Assembly: GCA_019639195.1 (NCBI GenBank) | Contig: JAHBSI010000007.1 | Location: 1-64,000, forward strand | Length of the DNA stretch: 64,000 nucleotides | Direction: 5' to 3' | Source: Acidobacteriota bacterium | Lineage (GTDB): Bacteria; Acidobacteriota; Blastocatellia; Pyrinomonadales; Pyrinomonadaceae | Shown: positions 1 through 7,606 of the stretch, in pieces | Position numbering within the stretch: position 1 is the first letter of the stretch | How the letters are laid out: the number at the start of each line of letters is the position of its first letter | Notes under the pieces: generated by a model | Told to the model about the DNA's origin: nothing | Database searches by the model: none | The model's input: only the letters and a program-made list of their open reading frames with translations | Program-made: the position numbers and the translations under genes

Positions 1-341
1 TATCAGCTATATCTCCCGATAGAGGGCATCGACCACACGAAAATAAAGACGAGGTGATCCATAACAAACGGAATCTGCGAGAGCTTTCACAAAACCATCC
101 TCAACGAGTTCTGCTGGAAGCGCTGCAGCCGGACGCAGCCGAGTGGGTACGCCACTACAACACCGAGCGACCTCTTTCCGGCAAATACTGCTAGGGCAAG
201 ACCCCAACGGAAACTCTTGCTGAGTCAAAGCACCTGGCAAAAGAAAAGGAGTTGGACAATGAAGAATGGTGGTACTACGATCCCAAAAATCGTACACCCA
301 CCATTATCGAAAATCCTTTCAAACGTCAGAGGAAGTCTTGA
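1..341 (+). pseudogene. IS481-type transposase remnant (C-terminal part, decayed)
   Basis: Frame 1 reads into an rve integrase-core C-terminus with the usual phrases TNGICESFHKTILNEF, EWVRHYNTERP and GKTPTETLAESKHL. This is the hallmark of IS481-type transposases, whose third catalytic acidic residue lies in the ERFHKT region; here it reads ESFHKT. The frame is broken by TGA at 55-57, a small frameshift or deletion near 115-135, and TAG at 192-194. The frame closes at TGA 339-341. The gene continues to the left of the window, so only the last third is visible. No terminal inverted repeat could be recognised. It is a non-functional scar at the outer side of the mobile region. Confidence 0.8.
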
Positions 342-351
342 CTAGTACAAA

Positions 352-2601
352 TTAGTGGTTCAGAGTGTTATTTCTTTCTATAAAAGACTCACTCTTGGTA
401 TTGTGTGCGTTTAGTTGAGGCGTATCATAGTTGATTTGCTTCGGCTGTGACATGCGAGTACGCAGACATTCCTCTACCTGATGACTGAGTGCGTCGATGC
501 TGGATGGTTCAACACTGTCGGTCAACCGATATTTACTCATGTGAGACACAACAATTTCTCGTGACCTCGATTGTGAAATCGTCATGTCCATACTCAAATC
601 CTTGACAAGATCATTGACAATATCTACACGAAGTTTTGTGAGTTCAGAAAAGGTTTTGTCCGGCGCTCGCTTTTCACCATATCGCTCTTGTACTCGAGTT
701 TCTAGTAGATCCCTCTGATGCATCGCCTTGCCGAAAATAAAATCTTTTTCGTATGGAGGTAAATCTTGATAAGTCTTCGCGTGGTCGAATTCGTTCGGGT
801 TTCTCAAATCATTGCTTGGAGTGCTCAGACTTGAAAGAAAGTGTTTAGTCGCGGCAAATGAATGTCTCAGATCAGATCTTTCCAATCTCGCTTCGAGGCT
901 GTGCAGTAGTTGCTGCCCCTCCGTGCTTAACCGGATCTTGCCATCAAAAAGGGCCTGAGTCTTTTCCTCGCGACTCTTTCCAAAGTGTGAGTAGGACATT
1001 TTTGCCGCTGTCATTTCGGATGAATAGTGTGGAGGTGAACTCTCGGTAAAGAGGAATTGAAGTTCCTTCACTGAAACTGCGATCGCGGTTTCTGAACGTT
1101 CTTGATCAGAAAGTTCCTTCCATCTAAATCCAATCTGAGAATTATCCTTTCGGATGAACGAACCAGCCTCAATTACTTCTTGGCGAGTAGTTGCGCGATC
1201 AAGCATCGCGGCATATTTTCGGTATCGTGCATTGAAGTGCCGTAGCCTCGAATCTGGATGTTCTAGTTGTTTCTCGATATAGGCAGCGGCAAATCTCAGA
1301 TCGTCAACCGCTTCGTGTTTCCTCGAGGGTTCGTGAATGGCGGTCGTGTAGATAGTATCTCTGTAGGCTTCTAATATTTCATCGACAGGCTTGCCGTCTT
1401 CGAGTTCCTTGTCGATTGCCGGCAATTTCACGTTGAACCAGTGTTCGCGCTCATTGTGACTCATCTCCGATGCCATTTGAGCGAGTTCGAGGTTGCCGAT
1501 TTCAAATCTTTCAAATTCGACATGACTGGCGTTAGTCGCTTCGCTTGGACCTCTCGCAAGCGAACCATCTTCATCTCGCAGAAGTTCATGATTTTCATCC
1601 TTTGCGTGATCGTGATCGCGTTCGAATACCGTATCCAACGGTACAAAATGATCGGAAGGTTCAAGCTGGCTTAACTCGTGAGCAAGGTTCGCTATATCGG
1701 TCATTGTTCGCTCAAAGCGTTCTTCTTTAGACTCTTCGCTGAATGTCCTATCGCCGGAATCTAAAAATTCAGTTTTACCTTCCAATGACTGGTAGATCCA
1801 ATTGAAGACCCTTAACTGAGTTTCACGGTCGGCGTCAGAACCCGCGATCTTTTGGCCGTATTCGACTATCTGGGGAGCAAGTTCGGCGACTTTTGACCTG
1901 TCTCCGGTTATATGTTCCAACTTCTTTACCGCATATTGGTTGGTTGGGATATCCAACCCTGCGGCAATGGATAGCTTTTCTTTGGGAACGATAACCGCGT
2001 TCCCGGATACTGTGGCTCCGCGTTCGTAAAGATCCCGCGCGAATTGGGAATGTTGATTCAAATACGAGGCGTGTTCATATCGGCTTCGACCATCAGTTTG
2101 GTCTATGCGGGCCAGCAGCAAGTCCGATTTACTGACGGAAAGTATCTCGTTGATAGCTCTTTGAGTCCTCGGATTAGGAATATCTACCGATCTTGTTATT
2201 GATGGTGAGTGTTCTGCTTTGCGTTTGGCTCTGTCATGAAGAAGTACCCGCTGTTGGACCTTCTCGATCGCGAGCTTTACGACATCGGCATGACACATCT
2301 CGCCGGCGCGGCAAAAGCAGGAAACAACAATTGGTTGACCGTTGTTGACCGTTTCGGCCAAGAGTTTCATGCCCTCCCTCAGACCGCTTTCGTTTGCTCG
2401 ATATGTATTCCTAAGCCGTTCGGAATAAGCAACCAGTGCCCTTGCCCTCGCAAGGCCCTTTGGTGCGATCTCCGATCTTAATGGAGCCAACTGCATCAGT
2501 TCCGGCGTATTGATGTTCAACAGATCGAGAGAACGCCTCGGAAGGCGGCCATTTGTTTCTTCAGGACTTACCACAACTTGGCTTGTGAATTTTATCTCCA
2601 T
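352..2601 (-). CDS. Hypothetical protein of the mobilization operon, 749 aa
   Basis: Not recognised as a named family. It is a large, charged, mostly helical soluble protein. Near the N-terminus a compact Cys/His cluster (C95, C97, C103, H104; sequence SCFCRAGEMCHADVVK) resembles the CxC-x5-CH patch of small DUF4326-like proteins and could bind metal or form an active site; this is only a resemblance. No Walker motif or membrane segment is seen. It lies 81 bp downstream of the relaxase gene on the same strand and has its own sigma-54-type promoter (2641-2656), so it could be transcribed with or without the relaxase. A role in conjugative processing is inferred from position only. Confidence 0.7.
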   Translation of the reverse strand: MEIKFTSQVVVSPEETNGRLPRRSLDLLNINTPELMQLAPLRSEIAPKGLARARALVAYSERLRNTYRANESGLREGMKLLAETVNNGQPIVVSCFCRAGEMCHADVVKLAIEKVQQRVLLHDRAKRKAEHSPSITRSVDIPNPRTQRAINEILSVSKSDLLLARIDQTDGRSRYEHASYLNQHSQFARDLYERGATVSGNAVIVPKEKLSIAAGLDIPTNQYAVKKLEHITGDRSKVAELAPQIVEYGQKIAGSDADRETQLRVFNWIYQSLEGKTEFLDSGDRTFSEESKEERFERTMTDIANLAHELSQLEPSDHFVPLDTVFERDHDHAKDENHELLRDEDGSLARGPSEATNASHVEFERFEIGNLELAQMASEMSHNEREHWFNVKLPAIDKELEDGKPVDEILEAYRDTIYTTAIHEPSRKHEAVDDLRFAAAYIEKQLEHPDSRLRHFNARYRKYAAMLDRATTRQEVIEAGSFIRKDNSQIGFRWKELSDQERSETAIAVSVKELQFLFTESSPPHYSSEMTAAKMSYSHFGKSREEKTQALFDGKIRLSTEGQQLLHSLEARLERSDLRHSFAATKHFLSSLSTPSNDLRNPNEFDHAKTYQDLPPYEKDFIFGKAMHQRDLLETRVQERYGEKRAPDKTFSELTKLRVDIVNDLVKDLSMDMTISQSRSREIVVSHMSKYRLTDSVEPSSIDALSHQVEECLRTRMSQPKQINYDTPQLNAHNTKSESFIERNNTLNH

Positions 2602-2640
2602 TCAATCAATCAGAAACGCTAGGTTCTAATCAATCTGAAT

Positions 2641-2656
2641 AGCAAGTTTTGTGCCT
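2641..2656 (-). promoter_or_regulatory. Sigma-54-type -24/-12 promoter before the 749-aa gene
   Basis: On the minus strand the sequence reads AGGCACA-AAAC-TTGCT. It matches the sigma-54 consensus (TGGCACR-N4-TTGCW) with GG and GC exactly 10 nt apart and only the first base different. The predicted transcription start is near 2629, 28 nt before the ATG at 2601. It is one of four such sites in this element. A perfect 6-bp inverted repeat (CGCTAA/TTAGCG, 2673-2688) sits just upstream, over the relaxase stop codon. Confidence 0.6.
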
Positions 2657-2682
2657 GTAACTGCAAAGAGATCGCTAAACCA

Positions 2683-5067
2683 TTAGCGTTCGATTCCATG
2701 TTCAGCCCTTGAAGTCTGAGTGCTGTGTTCTACTGACACTGATGGCCTTTGGGGCTGTTCCCGAGTGATCTCCAACGTTCGGTTCGGAGAATTAAAAGTC
2801 TTCAACAAATTTCTTGTTGACGGTGCGGAGCTTTTATCGGAACCCTTGAGGATTGTCTTCAGCTTGGCCGCTTCTTTTGAACTTTGAGTTTGATTGATTC
2901 GGAATTCGATCAATGAAATCTCCGAAGGGGTAAAGATCGGAGCATATTTCGGCTCACTGTGTAATGACATAACCAACTTTTGTTTGAATCCGGCGGCGAT
3001 TGTCGATGCAGCGTCGAAAATACCTTTCGCTCCTACGTATTCTAAGTTGAGTCTTGTTTCCTTCTCCTCCACCATCTTCAGCACCACTTTTCTGTTTTGT
3101 CTGTGATCCTTGCCCTCCAGCATCAACGCAACAGCTTGATCCAATATCGAGTGCGTATTTGGCAGATCGACCTCTTTTAGACTCAAGTAATTGACTTCTT
3201 TTGGACGTGACCCAGAAACAGGAAACTTGGTATATTGTCTTGTCTTTCTGAAGATTTCGAGATCTTCTTTAGCCATATCTAATCGGATTTTTGCAACTAT
3301 CTCTCTTGCGATGGCTCGGCCGCCGATCACTTCTTGTTTGTAGACCTCAATATCAGGTTGATCTCCGGATTTTGAAAGCCTTCTGGCAGCAGGACAATCG
3401 GCTCTAGCCGAGTCAATTAGTGATCTTTGTTCACCCCAGTTTTCCTGGTAAACCTCTCGTAAACCTAGTCTGGCCGCCAGTCTTTCTATCTCGTCGAGTT
3501 CGTGTGGCAAGTACTTTCCGTCCTGAATTCCTGAAGCGCGATCCGATTCAAGTATCTTTTCCAATAATTTCGATTGCTTCTTGGCGCCTGAATACTCATT
3601 CGCTATTTTTCGCTTCGATTCAGCGAGTTTAAGTTCTATGTCTTGCGGGAGTTGAGTGCTTTTTAAGTCCTCACGCCAGACATCCGTACGAGTAAACCTA
3701 CCTATAAAATGGTGGACATCCTCAACCAGCTTGGATGCGAGACTCTGCTCAGTTCGTGCTCTTTCAACGTCTGCAAGTGAAAGCGATTTTCCATCCACAT
3801 CCGCGCGACGATAGAAGCGGCCGGTATCAAAATCCTGCATTTGGCGTTCGGTATTTTTGACCCTCAGATTTGCGACTGCTTTTTGTGCGAATATTCGACT
3901 GAGGTCATGCTGATTCCGGCTTTCAATTTCGCCTCCTCTTTCAAGCTCCGACCGCACCTTTTCCAGATAAGCGAACCGAGGGATATCGGATGTCTCCAGA
4001 CACTGTTCCTGAAGCTGATCGATCTCGGATTTTGAGAGTATTGGCGTTGGAAGTTTCAGGCTTTGCTTTCGATGGTGAGATCGAATCTTCTTTGCCCCCT
4101 CGATTGCCTTACCGAAGGTCTCTTCTACTTTGGCTTTTTGATTCTCCTGCTTGCCCATCATTTTGAGCAGAACGGTCTTAATAATCTTGGCTTCTGGATT
4201 GTCATCTAAGCGCTCATCACCGGAGTGCTTATCCCGGCGGCGCTCCAAATCGTTCAGTGACAAGCGCCGTTTCTCACCACTCGATGAATCCGTAACAAGG
4301 AATCTCATCTTGTCGCCATTTTGGGCCAAATGTTCTATCTGCACTTCAATTCGCCGGATAAGAGCTTCGCCGATGATCGCCTTACCGAGCGTTCTTCTGT
4401 CGTTACGGTCAGGGCTTCCAGACTCATTGAACTCCGTGCCGTTGCCCGACAGAATAGGAGAGCGATCGGGCGACTGCTGCTGCAAATTCCTTTTTTTGGT
4501 TTGTCCTTGCATCAATACCGAATCCATTTTCACTTCAGCCGCGTGTGCAAAAATGCCTTGAACAAATACCTTCTCTTTGTTCACAATCTCATTGTGAGGT
4601 AGTGCCTCTCTTGGTATCTTCGTGAGATGACAATTGTCGAATGATTTTGAGATGTATTCCTTTTGCAAGGCGATGTGAACATGAGGATTCTCGGTATTAA
4701 GATGCAGTGCGGCAACCCAGGACAGTTTTTCGGCTCCGAGATGTTCTTTTAATCCGTCAATACTTGCTCGGGTGATAGATTTTATTGCCGCTTGCAGTTC
4801 TTTTTCAGATCCCGCCAACTTCCGATAATCGGACTCCCTGAAAGAGATGACTAGATGATGTAATTGGTCATTACCGACTCGCGTTTTTGAGAGTGCAACT
4901 TTCAGAGAGTTGTTTGCACTTTCCAATGAGAGATTGCTTGAAAAGTCATTGAAGAGATCCCGGCCATTTGACCGCTCCGTCGATGGATCGATCTTGCTGT
5001 TGGCAATATAGTTGACAAGGCCGTGAGAACTACCTCGTTTTGACTGAATTGACACAACGATTCTCAC
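2683..5067 (-). CDS. MobA/MobL-like HUH relaxase, 794 aa
   Basis: Nickase expected to cut oriT, attach covalently to the 5' end and pilot the strand during conjugative transfer. The N-terminal about 150 residues carry the relaxase signature: a candidate catalytic tyrosine (Y20 in LVNYIAN), a first His motif (QLHHLVISF, H70/H71) and the HUH-type metal site NTENPHVHIAL (H129, H131), with H122 as a possible third ligand. The remaining about 600 residues are long, charged and helical, without a recognisable helicase or primase motif. The GTG start at 5065-5067 overlaps the TAG stop of the upstream gene by one base (TAGTG), so translation is probably coupled. No coupling protein or type IV secretion genes are in the window, so the element is mobilizable, or its transfer genes lie to the left. 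Confidence 0.88.
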   Translation of the reverse strand: MRIVVSIQSKRGSSHGLVNYIANSKIDPSTERSNGRDLFNDFSSNLSLESANNSLKVALSKTRVGNDQLHHLVISFRESDYRKLAGSEKELQAAIKSITRASIDGLKEHLGAEKLSWVAALHLNTENPHVHIALQKEYISKSFDNCHLTKIPREALPHNEIVNKEKVFVQGIFAHAAEVKMDSVLMQGQTKKRNLQQQSPDRSPILSGNGTEFNESGSPDRNDRRTLGKAIIGEALIRRIEVQIEHLAQNGDKMRFLVTDSSSGEKRRLSLNDLERRRDKHSGDERLDDNPEAKIIKTVLLKMMGKQENQKAKVEETFGKAIEGAKKIRSHHRKQSLKLPTPILSKSEIDQLQEQCLETSDIPRFAYLEKVRSELERGGEIESRNQHDLSRIFAQKAVANLRVKNTERQMQDFDTGRFYRRADVDGKSLSLADVERARTEQSLASKLVEDVHHFIGRFTRTDVWREDLKSTQLPQDIELKLAESKRKIANEYSGAKKQSKLLEKILESDRASGIQDGKYLPHELDEIERLAARLGLREVYQENWGEQRSLIDSARADCPAARRLSKSGDQPDIEVYKQEVIGGRAIAREIVAKIRLDMAKEDLEIFRKTRQYTKFPVSGSRPKEVNYLSLKEVDLPNTHSILDQAVALMLEGKDHRQNRKVVLKMVEEKETRLNLEYVGAKGIFDAASTIAAGFKQKLVMSLHSEPKYAPIFTPSEISLIEFRINQTQSSKEAAKLKTILKGSDKSSAPSTRNLLKTFNSPNRTLEITREQPQRPSVSVEHSTQTSRAEHGIER

Positions 5068-5747
5068 TAAGATTTTTCATCCTTTTTGGACTTTGTGTTT
5101 GCCGCGTTTGCCGCAATGCGTTCCTGTAAAACTTTGATCTTGGTTTCAACAAACAAATTGGCATCTGCAATGGGTTCAGTCTCCAGCCCGTGAAAGGAAT
5201 GGCATTTATTAAGATCGAGAATAGAATGCGCGATCAGATTTGCAAGAAATGCGTTCCCGATATCTATGCTGTTTTCCCTCTCGGATTGATTAGGGGATAA
5301 GAATTCGAGCAGTCTTGTAAAGATCTGATTGAGTGACGACACGGTGATATTCAGCATGCAGTAGGCCTCACGCAGCAGAACAGTTGTGTTTAGCGAGTCG
5401 TCTGAAAGGCTTTTCACATTATCACTAAGCCTTTCCGTCTGTTCATTCAACCCATCGAAGAGGCTCAAGAGATTACGTAAATCAGTTTGGTTTTCGCGTT
5501 CGGTTCTTATGATCCAGTCGATCTTGTTTTCGAACCGCTCCTGCTTAAGTTTTGAGTCGTGTTCCGATAGGGCTTTTTGAATGAGTTTTCTTGCAATAGC
5601 AGCGCGGGTCTCGCCTGTACTCTTTGCTAACTCGGAAAGCTTGCGAACATCGCTTTCATAAGGTCTGATCGTCATCGGAAATCCCTGCTTCGTAACTGCT
5701 CCGGAGTTTATTCCTTTAATCAACTTTTCGCGTTCGCGTTTTCTCAT
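5067..5747 (-). CDS. Ribbon-helix-helix-type mobilization accessory protein, 226 aa
   Basis: The N-terminus (residues about 20-65) reads like a MobC/RHH module: a short strand (FPMTIRPYESD) followed by two helices (VRKLSELAKSTGETRAAIAR), typical of proteins that bind oriT and recruit the relaxase. Residues about 70-140 form a heptad-rich helix that probably oligomerises. It is the first gene of the mobilization operon, one base of overlap before the relaxase, 30 nt downstream of a -24/-12 promoter. The assignment rests on fold-like pattern and gene position rather than on a clear family match. Confidence 0.7.
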   Translation of the reverse strand: MRKREREKLIKGINSGAVTKQGFPMTIRPYESDVRKLSELAKSTGETRAAIARKLIQKALSEHDSKLKQERFENKIDWIIRTERENQTDLRNLLSLFDGLNEQTERLSDNVKSLSDDSLNTTVLLREAYCMLNITVSSLNQIFTRLLEFLSPNQSERENSIDIGNAFLANLIAHSILDLNKCHSFHGLETEPIADANLFVETKIKVLQERIAANAANTKSKKDEKS

Positions 5748-5776
5748 TTGTAATCGCCTGAAATACAGCGAAGGTC

Positions 5777-5792
5777 TGCAAACTACGTGCCG
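5777..5792 (-). promoter_or_regulatory. Sigma-54-type -24/-12 promoter of the mobilization operon
   Basis: The minus strand reads CGGCACG-TAGT-TTGCA, 11 of 12 defined consensus positions of TGGCACR-N4-TTGCW with exact GG-N10-GC spacing. The start of transcription would be near 5765, 18 nt before the first gene of the mobilization operon. The palindrome at 5823-5839 lies about 40 bp upstream of the -24 element and is a candidate activator or relaxosome site. Confidence 0.7.
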
Positions 5793-5822
5793 GGAAGAAC
5801 ATTTGGCTAAAGCAGTTTGGTT

Positions 5823-5839
5823 TGTAATTTTCGATTACA
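5823..5839. promoter_or_regulatory. 17-bp palindrome between divergent mobilization promoters
   Basis: TGTAAT-TTTCG-ATTACA, perfect 6-bp arms with a 5-nt centre. It lies between the two divergent sigma-54-type promoters (5777-5792 minus; 5972-5987 plus). A half-site TGTAAT also occurs at 5750-5755, next to the mobilization gene start. It may be an enhancer site, an operator for the RHH protein, or part of oriT; the sequence alone does not decide. Confidence 0.55.
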
Positions 5840-5971
5840 ATGGATAACCCTTGTGGTGTCATACAATTGCGGGAGTTACAAACTGGGTAAATTGGTCTAT
5901 CCTGTCAGGCAAGCAGAAGACAGCAACTTCCATAATAAAATTTCACCGCCAGCCAGCCGCTTTTTTCCCGC

Positions 5972-5987
5972 TGGCACGCCGTTTGTA
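5972..5987 (+). promoter_or_regulatory. Sigma-54-type -24/-12 promoter before the 6033 gene
   Basis: TGGCACG-CCGT-TTGTA matches the sigma-54 consensus at every position except C to T in the -12 GC. The predicted start is near 5999, leaving a 34-nt leader with a strong AAAGGAGG ribosome-binding site (6011-6018). The palindrome at 5823-5839 is about 140 bp upstream, a usual distance for a sigma-54 enhancer. Confidence 0.65.
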
Positions 5988-6032
5988 CCTAGCATCTATG
6001 ATCAAATCCAAAAGGAGGCAGATGCAAAACTT

Positions 6033-6290
6033 ATGAACACAATCGTAGATACAAACACACAAAAAAAGGCCGCAAGCGACCAGACAATTCTCCAAATAAA
6101 CCGGCTGAATTACATCAAGGTCAATGCAAAGATCCTTGATTCGACTAACGAAAAACTAAAGAAATATCTACGCTTTGCAGCCGATCAAATGAGGACGGAA
6201 ATAACATCCGGCGATGTGGTCGACTTTGCCCTGAATATGCTCTTTGACCGTGATCCGGGATTTAGATCGTGGCACAAACAGCAAACCTGA
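6033..6290 (+). CDS. Small hypothetical protein, 85 aa
   Basis: Not recognised. It is a short helical protein; the stretch LNYIKVNAKILDSTNEKLKKYL followed by VVDFALNMLF resembles the strand-helix-helix pattern of small RHH plasmid proteins, but no clear match is claimed. The ATG at 6033 was chosen because the frame has no other ATG after the sigma-54-type promoter at 5972. The AAAGGAGG at 6011-6018 is 14 nt away from this ATG; it stands closer to an ATG at 6022 that opens a four-codon reading frame (MQNL) whose TGA overlaps this start (ATGA). The gene is transcribed divergently from the mobilization operon. Confidence 0.6.
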   Translation: MNTIVDTNTQKKAASDQTILQINRLNYIKVNAKILDSTNEKLKKYLRFAADQMRTEITSGDVVDFALNMLFDRDPGFRSWHKQQT

Positions 6291-6301
6291 CAGTCGTCTT
6301 T

Positions 6302-6925
6302 TTACGTGGAGAATGCCGAAGGAAGATCATTTCTCAAATCGACATGCGAGAATACATTTCCGCAATCAACTGACAACGAATACCGGCTTACTGTTGCTTC
6401 AAGACTCTTCTCGAACGCCCGAATATTCAGTTGGTTGCTCTCCAACAGCAGCAGTTTGGAAAGCCTTTGCAAATCCTCATCCGGCAAACTGCATTGATAG
6501 GTCGATGCGGCCCGCGAAAGCCTGTCGGCGGCCTCCTGAAACGTGACACCGACATGTCCTCGAACCCATCTCCAACTGACATGATGCCGATAGCATCTCG
6601 TGACAAGATCACTCCAGAAGCTCCGGTTCGACTTCATTCGATTTTTGCCGGTCATAGTCTCCACGACATACCTTGAGTCCGAAACAATCTCGACAATGCA
6701 GGGACGGCGAAGTGTGCCGAGAGCCGTTCTACAAGCCGAAATTTTTGCTTGTTGGTTGGTCAGAGAGCCTAGATGTCTGGATATAAGCCGCAACTCCATC
6801 CTATGCCGGTCAGCGATGACTGCTCCGCACCCGGCAGATGCTTCCACAGAACCATTTCTTAAACAGGACCCGTCAGCGTAAATAGTGATTTCCGGGAAAT
6901 AGTCTTCTGTTACCTTATCGTTCAT
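6302..6925 (-). CDS. RNase HI-like protein with altered catalytic site, 207 aa
   Basis: Residues 12-140 align with RNase HI: YADGSC (D18), VSDSRYV (D83), WVRGHVG (H124) and AADRLSRAA (D134). The second catalytic acid, the Glu of the usual TNNRMEL motif, is replaced: here TNQQAKIS, with K61 at that position. Family knowledge says this Glu is needed for two-metal catalysis, so the protein may bind RNA/DNA hybrids without cutting or act differently. The C-terminal about 65 residues are unassigned. The start at 6925 is preferred over upstream starts that overlap ssb because GGAGGG stands just before it. Second gene of the ssb1 operon. Confidence 0.8.
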   Translation of the reverse strand: MNDKVTEDYFPEITIYADGSCLRNGSVEASAGCGAVIADRHRMELRLISRHLGSLTNQQAKISACRTALGTLRRPCIVEIVSDSRYVVETMTGKNRMKSNRSFWSDLVTRCYRHHVSWRWVRGHVGVTFQEAADRLSRAASTYQCSLPDEDLQRLSKLLLLESNQLNIRAFEKSLEATVSRYSLSVDCGNVFSHVDLRNDLPSAFST

Positions 6926-6939
6926 ATACCCTCCAACAA

Positions 6940-6971
6940 TTTCAGGGCACCGACTTCTCGATGCCCTGAAA
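6940..6971. repeat. Intercistronic hairpin between ssb1 and RNase H-like gene
   Basis: Perfect 9-bp inverted repeat TTTCAGGGC/GCCCTGAAA with a 14-nt loop, between the ssb1 stop and the ribosome-binding site of the RNase H-like gene. It has no following T-run, so it is more likely an mRNA-processing or stability hairpin than a terminator. Confidence 0.5.
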
Positions 6972-7010
6972 GATCCCTTAGCAATCAGGAAACCATTTCC
7001 AAGATCAAAC

Positions 7011-7442
7011 TCAGAACTGGTCGTCAAACGGCTCCGCAACGGCCGAATCCTCATCATTCGGAGCAGGCTCAGGCAGCATCTCCGGTTCGGGGGATTCTGC
7101 TTCCTGGCCGTTGTCTGTTTTGGCCCCGTCCGCGAACTCGTACGACTGGAGAATCACTTCTGCGCCGGCCCGCGGCTGGCCTTCTTTTGTCAGCCAGGGT
7201 TTGAATCCAAGGCGACCCTGCACAAGCAGATGAGTGCCTTTCCTGACGTTTGCCGCCAGGGTTTCAGCGACCTTTCCGAAAGCGGTCACGTTGTACCAGT
7301 GTGTGGTCTTAACACGGCCTTCAGCACCGTTCTTGTAAGAATTTGAAGCGATCGGAAAGGTTGCGACCGCCGTTCCTTTTTCCGAATAGCGGAGTTTTAC
7401 TTCGCGACCGGTATTGCCGAGGATCGATACTGTAGTTGACAT
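7011..7442 (-). CDS. ssb: Single-stranded DNA-binding protein (first element copy), 143 aa
   Basis: OB-fold SSB that coats ssDNA during transfer or replication. Typical features are the N-terminus STTVSILGNTGREVKLRYSEKG, the VKTTHWYNVTAFGKVAE core, the VQGRLGFKPW strand, and an acidic C-terminal tail ending AEPFDDQF, close to the canonical DDDIPF-type tip that recruits partner proteins. An AAAAAGGAG ribosome-binding site precedes the ATG. The iterated operator 7462-7521 begins only 20 bp upstream of the start codon, so this gene is almost certainly controlled by whatever binds there. It heads an operon with the RNase H-like gene. Confidence 0.93.
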   Translation of the reverse strand: MSTTVSILGNTGREVKLRYSEKGTAVATFPIASNSYKNGAEGRVKTTHWYNVTAFGKVAETLAANVRKGTHLLVQGRLGFKPWLTKEGQPRAGAEVILQSYEFADGAKTDNGQEAESPEPEMLPEPAPNDEDSAVAEPFDDQF

Positions 7443-7461
7443 TGTTATATTTGCTCCTTTT

Positions 7462-7521
7462 TGGTTTATTTTTGTTCCACTGTGGATGATTTATGCACCA
7501 CAATGGATGATTTATGCACCA
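7462..7521. promoter_or_regulatory. Iterated operator array A: three TGG-N12-CCA boxes, 21-bp spacing
   Basis: Three 18-bp boxes at 7462-7479, 7483-7500 and 7504-7521, each starting TGG and ending CCA with exactly 12 bp between. Starts are 21 bp apart, two DNA helical turns, so all boxes face the same side. The two distal boxes are identical (TGGATGATTTATGCACCA). The proximal box ends 20 bp from the ssb1 start. The same box recurs at 10343-10402 and 17999-18047. It could be an operator for an activator or repressor, or replication iterons. Confidence 0.75.
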
Positions 7522-7539
7522 CTGCAAGAGGGCGATCAG

Positions 7540-7585
7540 GGCGGTTCGGCTCTTAGACTGTCCCAGCCTGACCGCCGCTCTTTTT
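7540..7585 (+). terminator. Hairpin with plus-strand T-run near array A
   Basis: GGCGGT-tc-GGCT pairs with AGCC-tg-ACCGCC (7540-7576), followed on the plus strand by gctcTTTTT. It has the form of a rho-independent terminator for plus-strand transcription, though all flanking genes are on the minus strand. It may block antisense reading or serve as a bidirectional structure after the 541-aa gene. Confidence 0.4.
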
Positions 7586-7606
7586 CAATTAACTTGATAA
7601 CAAATC

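Noticed and set aside
7..297. Open frame of 96 aa on the minus strand
   Set aside because: It is the shadow of the decayed IS481 transposase, whose conserved motifs read clearly on the plus strand.
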